This document shows, in pieces, positions 11,651-18,390 of a stretch of DNA of 21,545 nucleotides (the first letter of the stretch is position 1; each line of letters begins with the position of its first letter). The notes beneath the pieces were generated by a model. That model was not told the origin of the DNA, searched no databases, and saw only the letters and a program-made list of their open reading frames with translations. A program made the position numbers and the translations under genes. Origin of the DNA: a virus; the IMG/VR virus record IMGVR_UViG_3300046009_010455, positions 1 to 21,545 of that record. One strand, given 5' to 3'.

Positions 11651-12153
11651 ATGAAAGAGACCACGCTGGACGCACAAAGGACCAGATATTAAAACAAGTA
11701 TCTGGTCGTATTGGAACAAGACACCAAAGGAAGCTAAAGAAGTATTCTGAAGGGTTTAATGAGAAATTCAATTTCTTTTTAAAATCATATCGAAGTCAAT
11801 TATTAGACTTCTGTGGTGAAGATGTTTATGTTGAATATGACCCAAATGGGGTGTCATGTAAAGAAGGTTTTAGGTTATATGACGATGGGTATTTTAAAGG
11901 TGGTAAAACTATTAAGTCTTGTCATCCGAATATGTTAAGGGCTGTAATAATTGGTAAGAAGGGTTGGGGTTTATGGCTAGACCAATGGACTGATGGAATA
12001 GTTGATTGGACATTTACAAGGGAAGAGATATTTTCTGAATTTGATAAACGTAATATAGTAATTCCAGAATCGTTTATCAAAGATTTTGATAATAGATTAT
12101 TAAAGAAGAAGATTAAAAGAAATTTAAAATATCTAGAATTTTTAAATAGATAA
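11651..12153 (+). CDS. Hypothetical protein, about 167 aa, frame broken near its start
   Basis: The long frame is open from 11647 to 12153 but has no ATG, GTG or TTG before GTG 11851. Reading ATG 11651 directly gives 13 codons and then TAA. One extra A in the A3 run right after that ATG would join ATG to the long frame, producing a start MKRDHAGRTKDQILKQVSGR. That is protein-like and basic, with further conserved-looking sequence (GFRLYDDGYFKGGK) downstream. So this is either a 1-base assembly error, a frameshifted gene, or use of slippage. I do not recognise a family. Within array 2 it separates tRNA-Ala from the last two tRNA-like genes. Confidence 0.55.
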
Positions 12154-12159
12154 TTTAAT

Positions 12160-12232
12160 GGGAAAATAGTTTAATGGGGTAGAATACCACCTAGACGGGT
12201 GGGGGCGTGGGGTTCGAACCCCCCTTTTTCCA
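12160..12232 (+). tRNA. tRNA-like gene with 6-nt loop TAGACG
   Basis: Acceptor GGGAAAA/TTTTTCC, D stem GTTT/GAAT, T arm GGGG-TTCGAAC-CCCC, A73. The anticodon stem CCACC/GGTGG closes a 6-nt loop, TAGACG. Anticodon cannot be assigned: GAC (Val) or AGA (Ser) depending on which base is missing. Confidence 0.6.
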
Positions 12233-12237
12233 CAAAT

Positions 12238-12351
12238 GAACATATAGTTAAGTGGTATAACAATGTAAAAAGGTTAATCTGTCAAGATTACGTTCAGCAT
12301 TACACATCGCCTGTCCCGCCAGAGTCCTAGGTTCGATTCCTAGTGTGTTCG
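12238..12351 (+). tRNA. Oversized tRNA-Asp-like gene (114 nt) with two GTC loops
   Basis: Acceptor GAACATA/TGTGTTC, D stem GTTA/TAAC, T arm CTAGG-TTCGATT-CCTAG and G73 (Asp-like) are good. Between D and T arms are about 64 bases instead of about 22. They include TAATC-TGTCAA-GATTA (GTC in a 6-nt loop), an enclosing ATGTAA/TTACA pairing, and a second CTGTCCC with U33 and GTC flanked by weak GC pairs. It looks like a tRNA-Asp with an insert that carries a second anticodon arm. Confidence 0.5.
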
Positions 12352-12404
12352 CAAATATTTACATTTATGTTATTTAGAGAATATTTATAATAAATTCAAA
12401 TAGC

Positions 12405-14792
12405 ATGAAAATACTCCCAATATTAAATCAAATATTATCAGAAGACTTCAAATCACAAACTCTTAAATTCATAAGCCAAGGGTTTGATAAGGAAATTGTT
12501 AAGACTTATATTGATGATTTTAAACACATTCGTGATAAAAAATATAAAGAGATGTTTGATACTGATTTAAAGATATCGGTACCAGTTGAGCAAAGAAACA
12601 ATATAGATGCATATAAGGATTTTCGTGAGTTAGAACAATTGGTTGATTATGTTGCTGGAAAAAGGCCCGTATCATCAAATATTGATAGTAGTGGGAACAT
12701 TGAAGTCACTGGAGAGGCTATTTATAAAAATGAAAACTATGAGGTATATTATGCTGATACCCCTAGGGCTTGTATAAAATATAAAGGTAAGATACCATAT
12801 TCTTGGTGTGTTGCTAGGTCTGATTCAAGCAATATGTTTTATACTTATCGTTTTAAGCCGTATGAACCAGCTTTTTATTTTGTTAAGAACATTAAGTTGA
12901 CAGAAAAAGAACTTGGTGTTTGGAATATGGCCAAGAATGTTTTCAATGGCAAGTTTAAGTATCCATATCATTTCTTTGTAATTCAAGTACCAAAGAATGC
13001 AACCATGGATGATATCAGCACCAATCAATACATTGTAACTAGCGCAAACAACGATGGTGATACTCAAATGAGTTGGGAAGAAATCATGAAGGTTTCCCCG
13101 AACATAAACGAGATAAGGGAAGTGTTACAACCTAAGCCATTTACACCAGAAGAAAGGGAAAAAATGGAGAGATTTAAGAATGGTATAAGTGATGAACAAT
13201 TTGCTAAATTAAGATATGAGGATAAGCGTAGTTATTTGGACATATATCCAACGATAGGTAAACCAATAACAACAAAACAATTTATGGCGTTGCCAAACGA
13301 TTTAATGAATTTATATGTATCATTTGGTATTGGTTTAAATGATGAGCAATTTGCGTTCATTAAAGACAAGAAAGACATCTTAAAACGTTATACACAAATT
13401 AGTGAGCGTAAATTAGAGGAATATTTAAAATCTGATAGAAATCAACGATTGCGACTTAAGATGAGTTATACAGAATTAATTACATTGTCAGACGATAAAA
13501 TAAAAGCGTATTTGGAGAGTTTATCAGATAAAGAAATTAATCAATTTATAAAAAACTATGGTGCTGATAAGTTTGATTTATTGGAAAAACACTTAACAGA
13601 TAAATTTACTGAAGATTATAAATCGATTAAAAATTTGGTTGTGAATGCTAATAGGGGTGATTTAGCTTCAATGAATAAGTTAAGTGAGATGGTTCCAGAA
13701 AATGTTGATATATTTTTCCATGGCAATATGATAATTTTTGATGTGAGCAATTATGGTCCTAATTATTTAGGTGAACGCTTAAATAATGACTTAACAGATT
13801 TATTTGAAACATTGGGTTATACTGGTTGGGGAGGTGGATATGATGATAGTTATTTTGATGAAGAAGATTATCTTGAAGATACTTATCTTAGTACATTACA
13901 ATTATTTATTGAATCTAATCCAGACTTTAGAGATAAATTTAAACAACATGGCTTAAGTTTTGATATTGATACTGTTATAGATTTGTTGGATTCTTATAAT
14001 AAGAAAGACAATATAGTGGAGAAATTAGAAATTGAATATTCCGATGCTAGAGATAGGTCTGAAAATAAAGCATTTTTAAAAATACGTGATGAAATCACTA
14101 GTATTATTTTTATTGATGATAATACAAATGTTGAAATTGGTATTGAAGCATTTGTTATGTATTTGACCAAATATGGCTTGCTTCCAGATGAAGAATTATC
14201 AGATGATGGACAAGTTATCAATAATAAAAAATCTGGTGAGAGATATGCGGCAACGTCACAACATAAATCATTTTTCACCACTGATAACAAACAGTTTATT
14301 GACAACATAGTTGATATATTAGAAAACATATTATACGATTACGATGTCCCACAAGATTATAATTCTCTTTATGAAGAGGTTAATGAAGCTGGGTGGAATT
14401 TTAATGATTCTGCTTTAGATACTGCTTCGATAAATCGAACAATTGAACGAGCTATTGAAGGTTCATTAGATTTATTGGGTGATGACGATGGTAGTAGTAT
14501 GGGTGATGAAGATACAGCTAAATTAAAGACTCAAGTAATACAAACATTTAATAAGATTCTTAAGAGTTTAGGTCAAGACCCGACTTCTAGTGTTATTGAA
14601 AATGAAATAGTAACGATGGAGTTTGACCGTAGTAGGTTTCAAATGGATTATAAGGTTTATACTAAAATGACAAATAAAGAAACTAATAAGAAAGAAGAGG
14701 GTTATATGAATATCAAGGATATACCAACATATTTCACCAATTATAAGTTATTCGAGCAGTTGAGGCTTATGAAAAAATTAATTAAACGTTAG
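12405..14792 (+). CDS. Large hypothetical protein, 795 aa
   Basis: The largest gene of the window. It is soluble, acidic and has no membrane segment. The N-terminal third (about 1-240) contains YKGKIPYSWCVARSDSSNMF and FYFVKN, a Trp-Cys-containing module I have the impression recurs at the N-termini of unrelated phage proteins, but cannot name. Residues about 245-420 are helix-rich repeats (ISDEQFAKL, LNDEQFAFI, SDKEINQFI) with a recurring D/NEQF pattern. A middle part is very acidic (GGGYDDSYFDEEDYLEDTYL). An intrinsic terminator follows directly. No promoter of the window's consensus is visible upstream, so it may be read from array 2. Confidence 0.75.
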   Translation: MKILPILNQILSEDFKSQTLKFISQGFDKEIVKTYIDDFKHIRDKKYKEMFDTDLKISVPVEQRNNIDAYKDFRELEQLVDYVAGKRPVSSNIDSSGNIEVTGEAIYKNENYEVYYADTPRACIKYKGKIPYSWCVARSDSSNMFYTYRFKPYEPAFYFVKNIKLTEKELGVWNMAKNVFNGKFKYPYHFFVIQVPKNATMDDISTNQYIVTSANNDGDTQMSWEEIMKVSPNINEIREVLQPKPFTPEEREKMERFKNGISDEQFAKLRYEDKRSYLDIYPTIGKPITTKQFMALPNDLMNLYVSFGIGLNDEQFAFIKDKKDILKRYTQISERKLEEYLKSDRNQRLRLKMSYTELITLSDDKIKAYLESLSDKEINQFIKNYGADKFDLLEKHLTDKFTEDYKSIKNLVVNANRGDLASMNKLSEMVPENVDIFFHGNMIIFDVSNYGPNYLGERLNNDLTDLFETLGYTGWGGGYDDSYFDEEDYLEDTYLSTLQLFIESNPDFRDKFKQHGLSFDIDTVIDLLDSYNKKDNIVEKLEIEYSDARDRSENKAFLKIRDEITSIIFIDDNTNVEIGIEAFVMYLTKYGLLPDEELSDDGQVINNKKSGERYAATSQHKSFFTTDNKQFIDNIVDILENILYDYDVPQDYNSLYEEVNEAGWNFNDSALDTASINRTIERAIEGSLDLLGDDDGSSMGDEDTAKLKTQVIQTFNKILKSLGQDPTSSVIENEIVTMEFDRSRFQMDYKVYTKMTNKETNKKEEGYMNIKDIPTYFTNYKLFEQLRLMKKLIKR

Positions 14793-14801
14793 TTTTAAAG
14801 G

Positions 14802-14830
14802 GGTTACTAGAAATAGTAACCTTTTTTTTT
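14802..14830 (+). terminator. Intrinsic terminator after the 795-aa gene
   Basis: GGTTACTA (14802-14809), GAAA, TAGTAACC (14814-14821), then T9. The stem is perfect. Confidence 0.92.
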
Positions 14831-14839
14831 ATAGTTTAC

Positions 14840-14870
14840 TTGCGTTATCCAAAAATCTTTGGTAGTTTTG
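14840..14870 (+). promoter_or_regulatory. Promoter directly at the start of the gene at 14875
   Basis: TTG (14840-14842), 20 bp, TAGTTTTG (14863-14870), then 4 bases and ATG; probably leaderless. Confidence 0.65.
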
Positions 14871-14874
14871 TACC

Positions 14875-15024
14875 ATGAAAAGAAAAATACTACAAAAATT
14901 TGCTGACATGTTTATTAATAAGCTTCAAAGTGTTTCTGATGATGAAATGTTTGAAATGTATTATGATGCTGCGTTATGGTATAATAATTTTTGTATATAT
15001 TATTTTAATGTTTATTTAGATTAA
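14875..15024 (+). CDS. Hypothetical small protein, 49 aa
   Basis: Supported by its promoter and isolated position. The first 30 residues form a likely amphipathic helix (KILQKFADMFINKLQSVSDD); the end is rich in Tyr and Phe (LWYNNFCIYYFNVYLD). No family recognised. Confidence 0.5.
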   Translation: MKRKILQKFADMFINKLQSVSDDEMFEMYYDAALWYNNFCIYYFNVYLD

Positions 15025-15043
15025 AAAAAAAAATAAAAAGTAC

Positions 15044-15074
15044 TTGCAGATATCAAAAATGTTTGGTACTTTTG
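15044..15074 (+). promoter_or_regulatory. Promoter for the HTH gene and possibly the large RNA
   Basis: TTG (15044-15046), 20 bp, TACTTTTG (15067-15074). No terminator is seen between the HTH gene and the structured RNA at 15305, so both may share this promoter. Confidence 0.65.
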
Positions 15075-15093
15075 TAACATAAAGAGAAACAAT

Positions 15094-15303
15094 ATGAAAA
15101 CAACAAGACAAATCAAAGCGTACATTAAACAATGCGGTCATAAGCGCACAAATGCTGAAATGGCTGAACGATTAGGCGTACCTAGAATGACATTTGCTGG
15201 CGTTCTTGCTAACATGAAACGTTATGGTGAAATTGATAACAATACATTGTTATCTGATTTAACACCAAGGACGAGAAAAGCTAGTAATAAAACGAGCAAA
15301 TAA
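15094..15303 (+). CDS. Small helix-turn-helix protein, 69 aa
   Basis: The basic protein (MKTTRQIKAYIKQCGHKRTN) continues with AEMAERLGVPRMTFAGVLAN, which fits a helix-turn-helix: helix, LGVPR turn, recognition helix. A Lys/Arg-rich tail completes it. It probably binds DNA, perhaps as a phage regulator. Its stop lies directly before the large structured RNA. Confidence 0.65.
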   Translation: MKTTRQIKAYIKQCGHKRTNAEMAERLGVPRMTFAGVLANMKRYGEIDNNTLLSDLTPRTRKASNKTSK

Positions 15304-15304
15304 G

Positions 15305-15876
15305 TAAAACAAAGATTCATTACAGCAAACAGACCTGTAAAATAATGGTTCTAAGGTAGTGCCTTTCGGTAATTCGAAGTAGCGACAGTAGTATAAGTTG
15401 GTAGTTATATGTTTAATTATGTATAATGTTTCCCACGGTAGGTAAAGCTTGAATAAAGCACGAACATGCTACGTTCCCAGTGATGTGTATGAAGACGAAA
15501 GTCAGGGGTTGGTTAAACGAGGATAGACTCTCGGCCCTAAAAATACATTATACGGAAGCCACACCCCATGGGAATGTTGTCTACATTCAATCGGGGACAA
15601 AAAAAGTGAATCTGAATTTAATTTAAAGAGTAACTGATAAGGGAACCGATAAGGGAGAACGTAAGGGGTGTTATAAATGTATAACGACTGTGGAACAAAG
15701 TTATGAGGCTTGTACTTCAAATACTCCACGAAAAGCAATGCGACTGCTCATAAGCCGTTATAACACTACTCTTTTTTACTGCTGTGAAGCAGAAAACTGT
15801 TAGGTCTATTAGGTACTGCAAAAGCGCAGATAATCATAGGTAACTACGTCAGAAGCCACAGACGTGTCTAACTGTT
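15305..15876 (+). ncRNA. Large ornate structured RNA, about 570 nt, ROOL/GOLLD-like in context
   Basis: There is no convincing ORF, while self-complementary segments are dense. Long-range pairs are GTATAATGT (15421-15429) with ACATTATAC (15545-15553), GTGTTATAA (15668-15676) with TTATAACAC (15758-15766), and CCCC (15564) with GGGG (15593). Local hairpins are TTACAG/CTGTAA (15320-15340), GAATGT/ACATTC (15572-15588), CTGCT-GTGA-AGCAG (15779-15792), CTGC/GCAG (15816-15829) and ACGTC/GACGT (15846-15865). GNRA loops and multi-branched domains are typical of large folded RNAs. A phage origin, a length near 600 nt and a tRNA-flank position are the known setting of ROOL and GOLLD RNAs. I cannot recall their consensus well enough to match it, so the family is inference. 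Confidence 0.6.
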
Positions 15877-15936
15877 AGTGATGTAAGTTGGTTAGATAAG
15901 ATAATCTTATTGTTGGTTCGACTCCAACCATCACTA
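15877..15936 (+). tRNA. Minimal tRNA-like element (60 nt) after the large RNA
   Basis: Acceptor AGTGATG/CATCACT is a perfect 7 bp, followed by TA (8-9), T arm GTTGG-TTCGACT-CCAAC and A73. Between them are only 26 bases, about 13 fewer than needed. The part that should be D and anticodon arms folds as one helix, GATAAGA-TAA-TCTTATT, with no variable loop. A processing signal (RNase P/RNase Z substrate) for the 3' end of the large RNA is one possibility; a decayed tRNA is another. Confidence 0.5.
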
Positions 15937-15939
15937 CAA

Positions 15940-16125
15940 TTAATTGAATTACCCACACCCAATAAAGGAGTGAATATAGTACTGGGTTCACCTATTCAAT
16001 TAAGATATCCCGAAAGGGGCCTTGTTATAATAAAAGATAGTACGCTAAACCTGTCAAGACGTAAGACAGATGTTTTAGGGAAGCAAGTATTGCAAATACG
16101 CTAAAGTAATACTGTTATAATAAGG
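15940..16125 (+). other. Further structured non-coding region between tRNA-like elements
   Basis: TTAATTGAAT (15940-15949) pairs perfectly with ATTCAATTAA (15994-16003), enclosing ACCCA/TGGGT. Then come CCC-GAAA-GGGG, CTGTC/GACAG and GTATT-GCA-AATAC. GTTATAATAA occurs twice (about 16023 and 16113). It may be a 3' domain of the ornate RNA or a second RNA. The ORF visible here has no protein character. Confidence 0.45.
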
Positions 16126-16129
16126 TAAT

Positions 16130-16226
16130 GGGTGTGTAGTATAGTGGAAACACACAAGAAAACTTTGTGCAGAAATGCAAATACATTGTAGTACTTGAGA
16201 CGTAGGTTCGATTCCTACTACGCCCA
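16130..16226 (+). tRNA. Oversized tRNA-like gene (97 nt) with insert in the anticodon region
   Basis: Acceptor GGGTGTG/TACGCCC, T arm GTAGG-TTCGATT-CCTAC and A73 are clear, the D arm approximate. CAAG after the D arm pairs with CTTG before the T arm as an anticodon stem, but about 35 bases lie between them instead of about 9. The insert contains TGCA-GAAA-TGCA. TTGTAGT at its end could be the true loop (GTA, Tyr), leaving an insert of about 26 nt. Alternatively CACAA-GAAAACT-TTGTG is a separate arm. Confidence 0.5.
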
Positions 16227-16239
16227 CAAAAATAACAGA

Positions 16240-16618
16240 GTGCATAATTTAAAAATTAAAGCGAAGAACAGGAAACCGTACAATTAAGGTTGACAAAAAC
16301 AAATTAATCGAGAAGATTAAAGAAAACAAAAAAGCACACATAGAAGCTTACGAAAAAGCTCTAGTTGCTTACAAAACAGAAGCTCTTAAACAATTATCCT
16401 TATTAACATCAAGAGCTGAAGAAGGTGATACCAAACTTTCCCTTCAATTAACAACACCAATTAATAACGCTGAAAATTACGATAAAATCGTTGAAATGTT
16501 TGAATGGGAAGTTGAAGATTTTGTTGAATTAGAACAACAAGAATTCAACGAATACGTTCAAGATGAAACCGATTTTGCTCGTATGGCTAAGCTATCAAAT
16601 TCAGCATATATTCGCTAG
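16240..16618 (+). CDS. Hypothetical protein, about 125 aa, frame broken near its start
   Basis: The frame ending in TAG 16616-16618 is open from 16253 and clearly coding (VDKNKLIEKIKENKKAHIEA, later YDKIVEMFEWEVEDFVELEQ), but contains no ATG, GTG or TTG near its beginning. GTG 16240 reads 15 codons and stops in the neighbouring frame. Removing one A from the A5 run at about 16251-16255 would join GTG to the long frame, giving a basic start of MHNLKLKRRTGNRTIKVDKN. AUU 16283 is a less likely start. The protein is helical and charged, of unknown function, and lies just behind an aberrant tRNA. Confidence 0.6.
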
Positions 16619-16670
16619 TCTAACCATCTGAATATCAATAAAATAAAGTTGAAAAACAATAATAAATTAC

Positions 16671-16701
16671 TTGACTTTATCATATAAGTTTAGTATATTT
16701 G
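16671..16701 (+). promoter_or_regulatory. Promoter for the coiled-coil gene at 16744
   Basis: TTGAC (16671-16675) and TATATTTG (16694-16701); ATG 42 bases downstream after an A-rich leader. Confidence 0.72.
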
Positions 16702-16743
16702 TAGAAAGAAAATAACATAACAATTTAATAAATTTTAATTTTA

Positions 16744-17379
16744 ATGGCAACAACAAAAAACACAACAACAAAGAAAGCCAGCGCATCTACCGAAATCGTA
16801 TTAGGTCAAGCGGCACAACAAATCGCCAAAGCGGTTTCAGAACTTAACGCAGCTACATCAACTGTAGGTCAGTTGGTAACACAAGCTGAAGAATTAACAC
16901 TTCAAGTGGCTAACAAAGAATCGCAAATTGCTGATTTAGAAGTTCAGTATGCTGAAAAAGCTCGTCAAGCTGAAGTAGAATTTGATTTAAACGTTAAAGC
17001 TAACGCAGAACGTGTTGTAACTGAATGGTTACGTACAAATGGTAAAGTATCAATTTCTTCAACGGAATTAAGCACTTTACAAAAAGAATTAACTGATACC
17101 AAAGCTGGTATTGAAACTGAAGTTAAAAAACAAGTTGCATCTGCATCTGCAACTATGAAAGTTCATTACGAAAATGAAATTCGTACAATTCAGTTAGAGA
17201 ACAAAGCTGTCGCTGCTGAAAATGCTGCTAAAATTGGTACCTTAGCAACACAAAACAAGTTCTTAGAAGAACAAGTAACTAAATTGTACTTACAATTAGA
17301 TGCTGAACGTGCTGCTGGTATTGAAAGAGCTAAAGCTGGTTCAGTTGGTTCGATTAACGTTTCTGGTCAAGGAAAGTAA
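16744..17379 (+). CDS. Coiled-coil protein, 211 aa
   Basis: After a Thr/Lys-rich N-terminus, residues about 18-200 are almost wholly predicted helix with heptad-like hydrophobic spacing (AQQIAKAVSELNAATSTVGQ, LEVQYAEKARQAEVEFDLNV). The protein ends in a Gly/Ser tail. There is no signal peptide or membrane segment. Codon choice is more regular (many GCT, GAA, CAA) than in the small genes to the left, as expected for a well-expressed gene. It could be a structural or scaffold-like phage protein; function is not known. Confidence 0.75.
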   Translation: MATTKNTTTKKASASTEIVLGQAAQQIAKAVSELNAATSTVGQLVTQAEELTLQVANKESQIADLEVQYAEKARQAEVEFDLNVKANAERVVTEWLRTNGKVSISSTELSTLQKELTDTKAGIETEVKKQVASASATMKVHYENEIRTIQLENKAVAAENAAKIGTLATQNKFLEEQVTKLYLQLDAERAAGIERAKAGSVGSINVSGQGK

Positions 17380-17382
17380 TCT

Positions 17383-17578
17383 ATTATAAGTTATGTGGGA
17401 AACTGCATAACTTATAACAAGGTAAAAAGATTATTACAGCAACCAAACCAAATAGCCTGTTGAGCTGTGGCTGACCACGGGCATCTAAACGAACTAAATA
17501 CTCGTTATACAGGGGGCGAAGCAATATGAACGGCTAATTACCTAGGTATAGTAAGATATTCCCTTGGGTCCCTGTTCC
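17383..17578 (+). ncRNA. Structured RNA of about 195 nt between the coiled-coil genes
   Basis: It starts with a 12-bp hairpin, TTATAAGTTATG (17384-17395) with CATAACTTATAA (17406-17417) around a 10-nt loop. Then come CTGTGG-CTGA-CCACGG (17465-17480), AACGA/TCGTT, and a 3' domain closed by ACAGGG (17509-17514) with CCCTGT (17570-17575). No ORF fits, and it is too elaborate for a terminator; there is no T-run. It ends before the next promoter. No known family recognised. Confidence 0.55.
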
Positions 17579-17602
17579 TTTCTAAAAATATTTTCATTTT
17601 TA

Positions 17603-17634
17603 TTTGGTACTTTCAAAAATTCTATGTACCTTTG
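17603..17634 (+). promoter_or_regulatory. Promoter for the gene at 17665
   Basis: TTTGG (17603-17607) and TACCTTTG (17627-17634), 19 bp apart; ATG 30 bases downstream. Confidence 0.78.
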
Positions 17635-17664
17635 TATTCGTTAAATAACAATAAAAAACAATTT

Positions 17665-18381
17665 ATGGGTTTTAAAGACTTATTCATCAATAGCGATGAT
17701 AACAAAACTACCGCTCCAGAAGTTAAGGTAGTTAAAGAAGACAAACAATCAACCAAATTTCCTACAACTACACCAACTGAAACGTCTGGTGGTTTATTTG
17801 GTAGTGGTGGTTTATTTGGTGGTTCAAAACCAACCACTATGCCAGTAGTTAATGTTCAAGTTTCAAATGAGCACTTACAGAAAGCCATTGATGTATATCA
17901 ACGTGGTTTTGAATCACTTAACCAAGATGGTTATGATTTTTATGAGTATTACCAAGCGGTAGTTCATGGTGGTGTTGATAACCCACAAATCCATAGCATG
18001 GCATTCGCCATGGGTGTAGCGATGAATAAATCCATTTCAAAAGAAAAGCTATTACAACAATCAGATTTTTACACCTCATCTATAAACAATGTTTATAATG
18101 AGAATGTGGCTAAGGGTAACGCTAAAAAGGAAGAATTGGTTAATCAAAAAACCAATGAAAACCAGAATCTAATCAACGAATTAAATTCACTTCAACAACA
18201 ATTGGAAGCGATAAATATTCAGATTTCTGACCGTAAGAATAAGCTAAACGCTATTGATGGTAAATACGCACCATTAATCAGTGAAACTGAAAGCAAGATA
18301 GCTGCAAACGATATTGCCAAAAACCAATTGATTGAATCAATTGAATTGGTAAAAACTGGAATAATTAACAATTTAAAATAA
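17665..18381 (+). CDS. Coiled-coil protein of the envelope operon, 238 aa
   Basis: The start at 17665 (MGFKDLFINSDD) is preferred to 17632, which lies inside the promoter's -7 element. A Pro/Thr-rich linker (TTTPTETSGG) leads to a GGLFGSGGLFGG repeat. A helical globular part (about 65-140) follows, and the C-terminal 100 residues are a coiled coil (LINELNSLQQQLEAINIQIS). No membrane segment. The gene ends 9 bases before the membrane coiled-coil gene, so the two are probably co-translated partners. Confidence 0.75.
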   Translation: MGFKDLFINSDDNKTTAPEVKVVKEDKQSTKFPTTTPTETSGGLFGSGGLFGGSKPTTMPVVNVQVSNEHLQKAIDVYQRGFESLNQDGYDFYEYYQAVVHGGVDNPQIHSMAFAMGVAMNKSISKEKLLQQSDFYTSSINNVYNENVAKGNAKKEELVNQKTNENQNLINELNSLQQQLEAINIQISDRKNKLNAIDGKYAPLISETESKIAANDIAKNQLIESIELVKTGIINNLK

Positions 18382-18390
18382 ATTTAAACG

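Noticed and set aside
15350-15380. Resemblance of TTCTAAGGTAG to a conserved 23S rRNA stretch (CTAAGGTAGCG)
   Set aside because: The match is about 10 bases; flanking sequence and local helices do not follow 23S rRNA.
15758-15776. Intrinsic terminator at TTATAACAC followed by a T6 run
   Set aside because: The partner GTGTTATAA lies about 80 bases upstream with other helices between; this fits a long-range RNA helix better than a terminator hairpin.
15305-15876. Group I or group II intron
   Set aside because: I could not find the P7/P3 core elements or a domain V hairpin, and no flanking exons join into a gene or a tRNA.
15305-15936. tmRNA or RNase P RNA
   Set aside because: No tag ORF or tmRNA 5' half pairs with the tRNA-like 3' end, and the RNase P signature segments are absent.
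15502-16104. Open frames of 64 and 78 codons in the structured region
   Set aside because: No promoter or start context, and the composition is explained by paired RNA segments.
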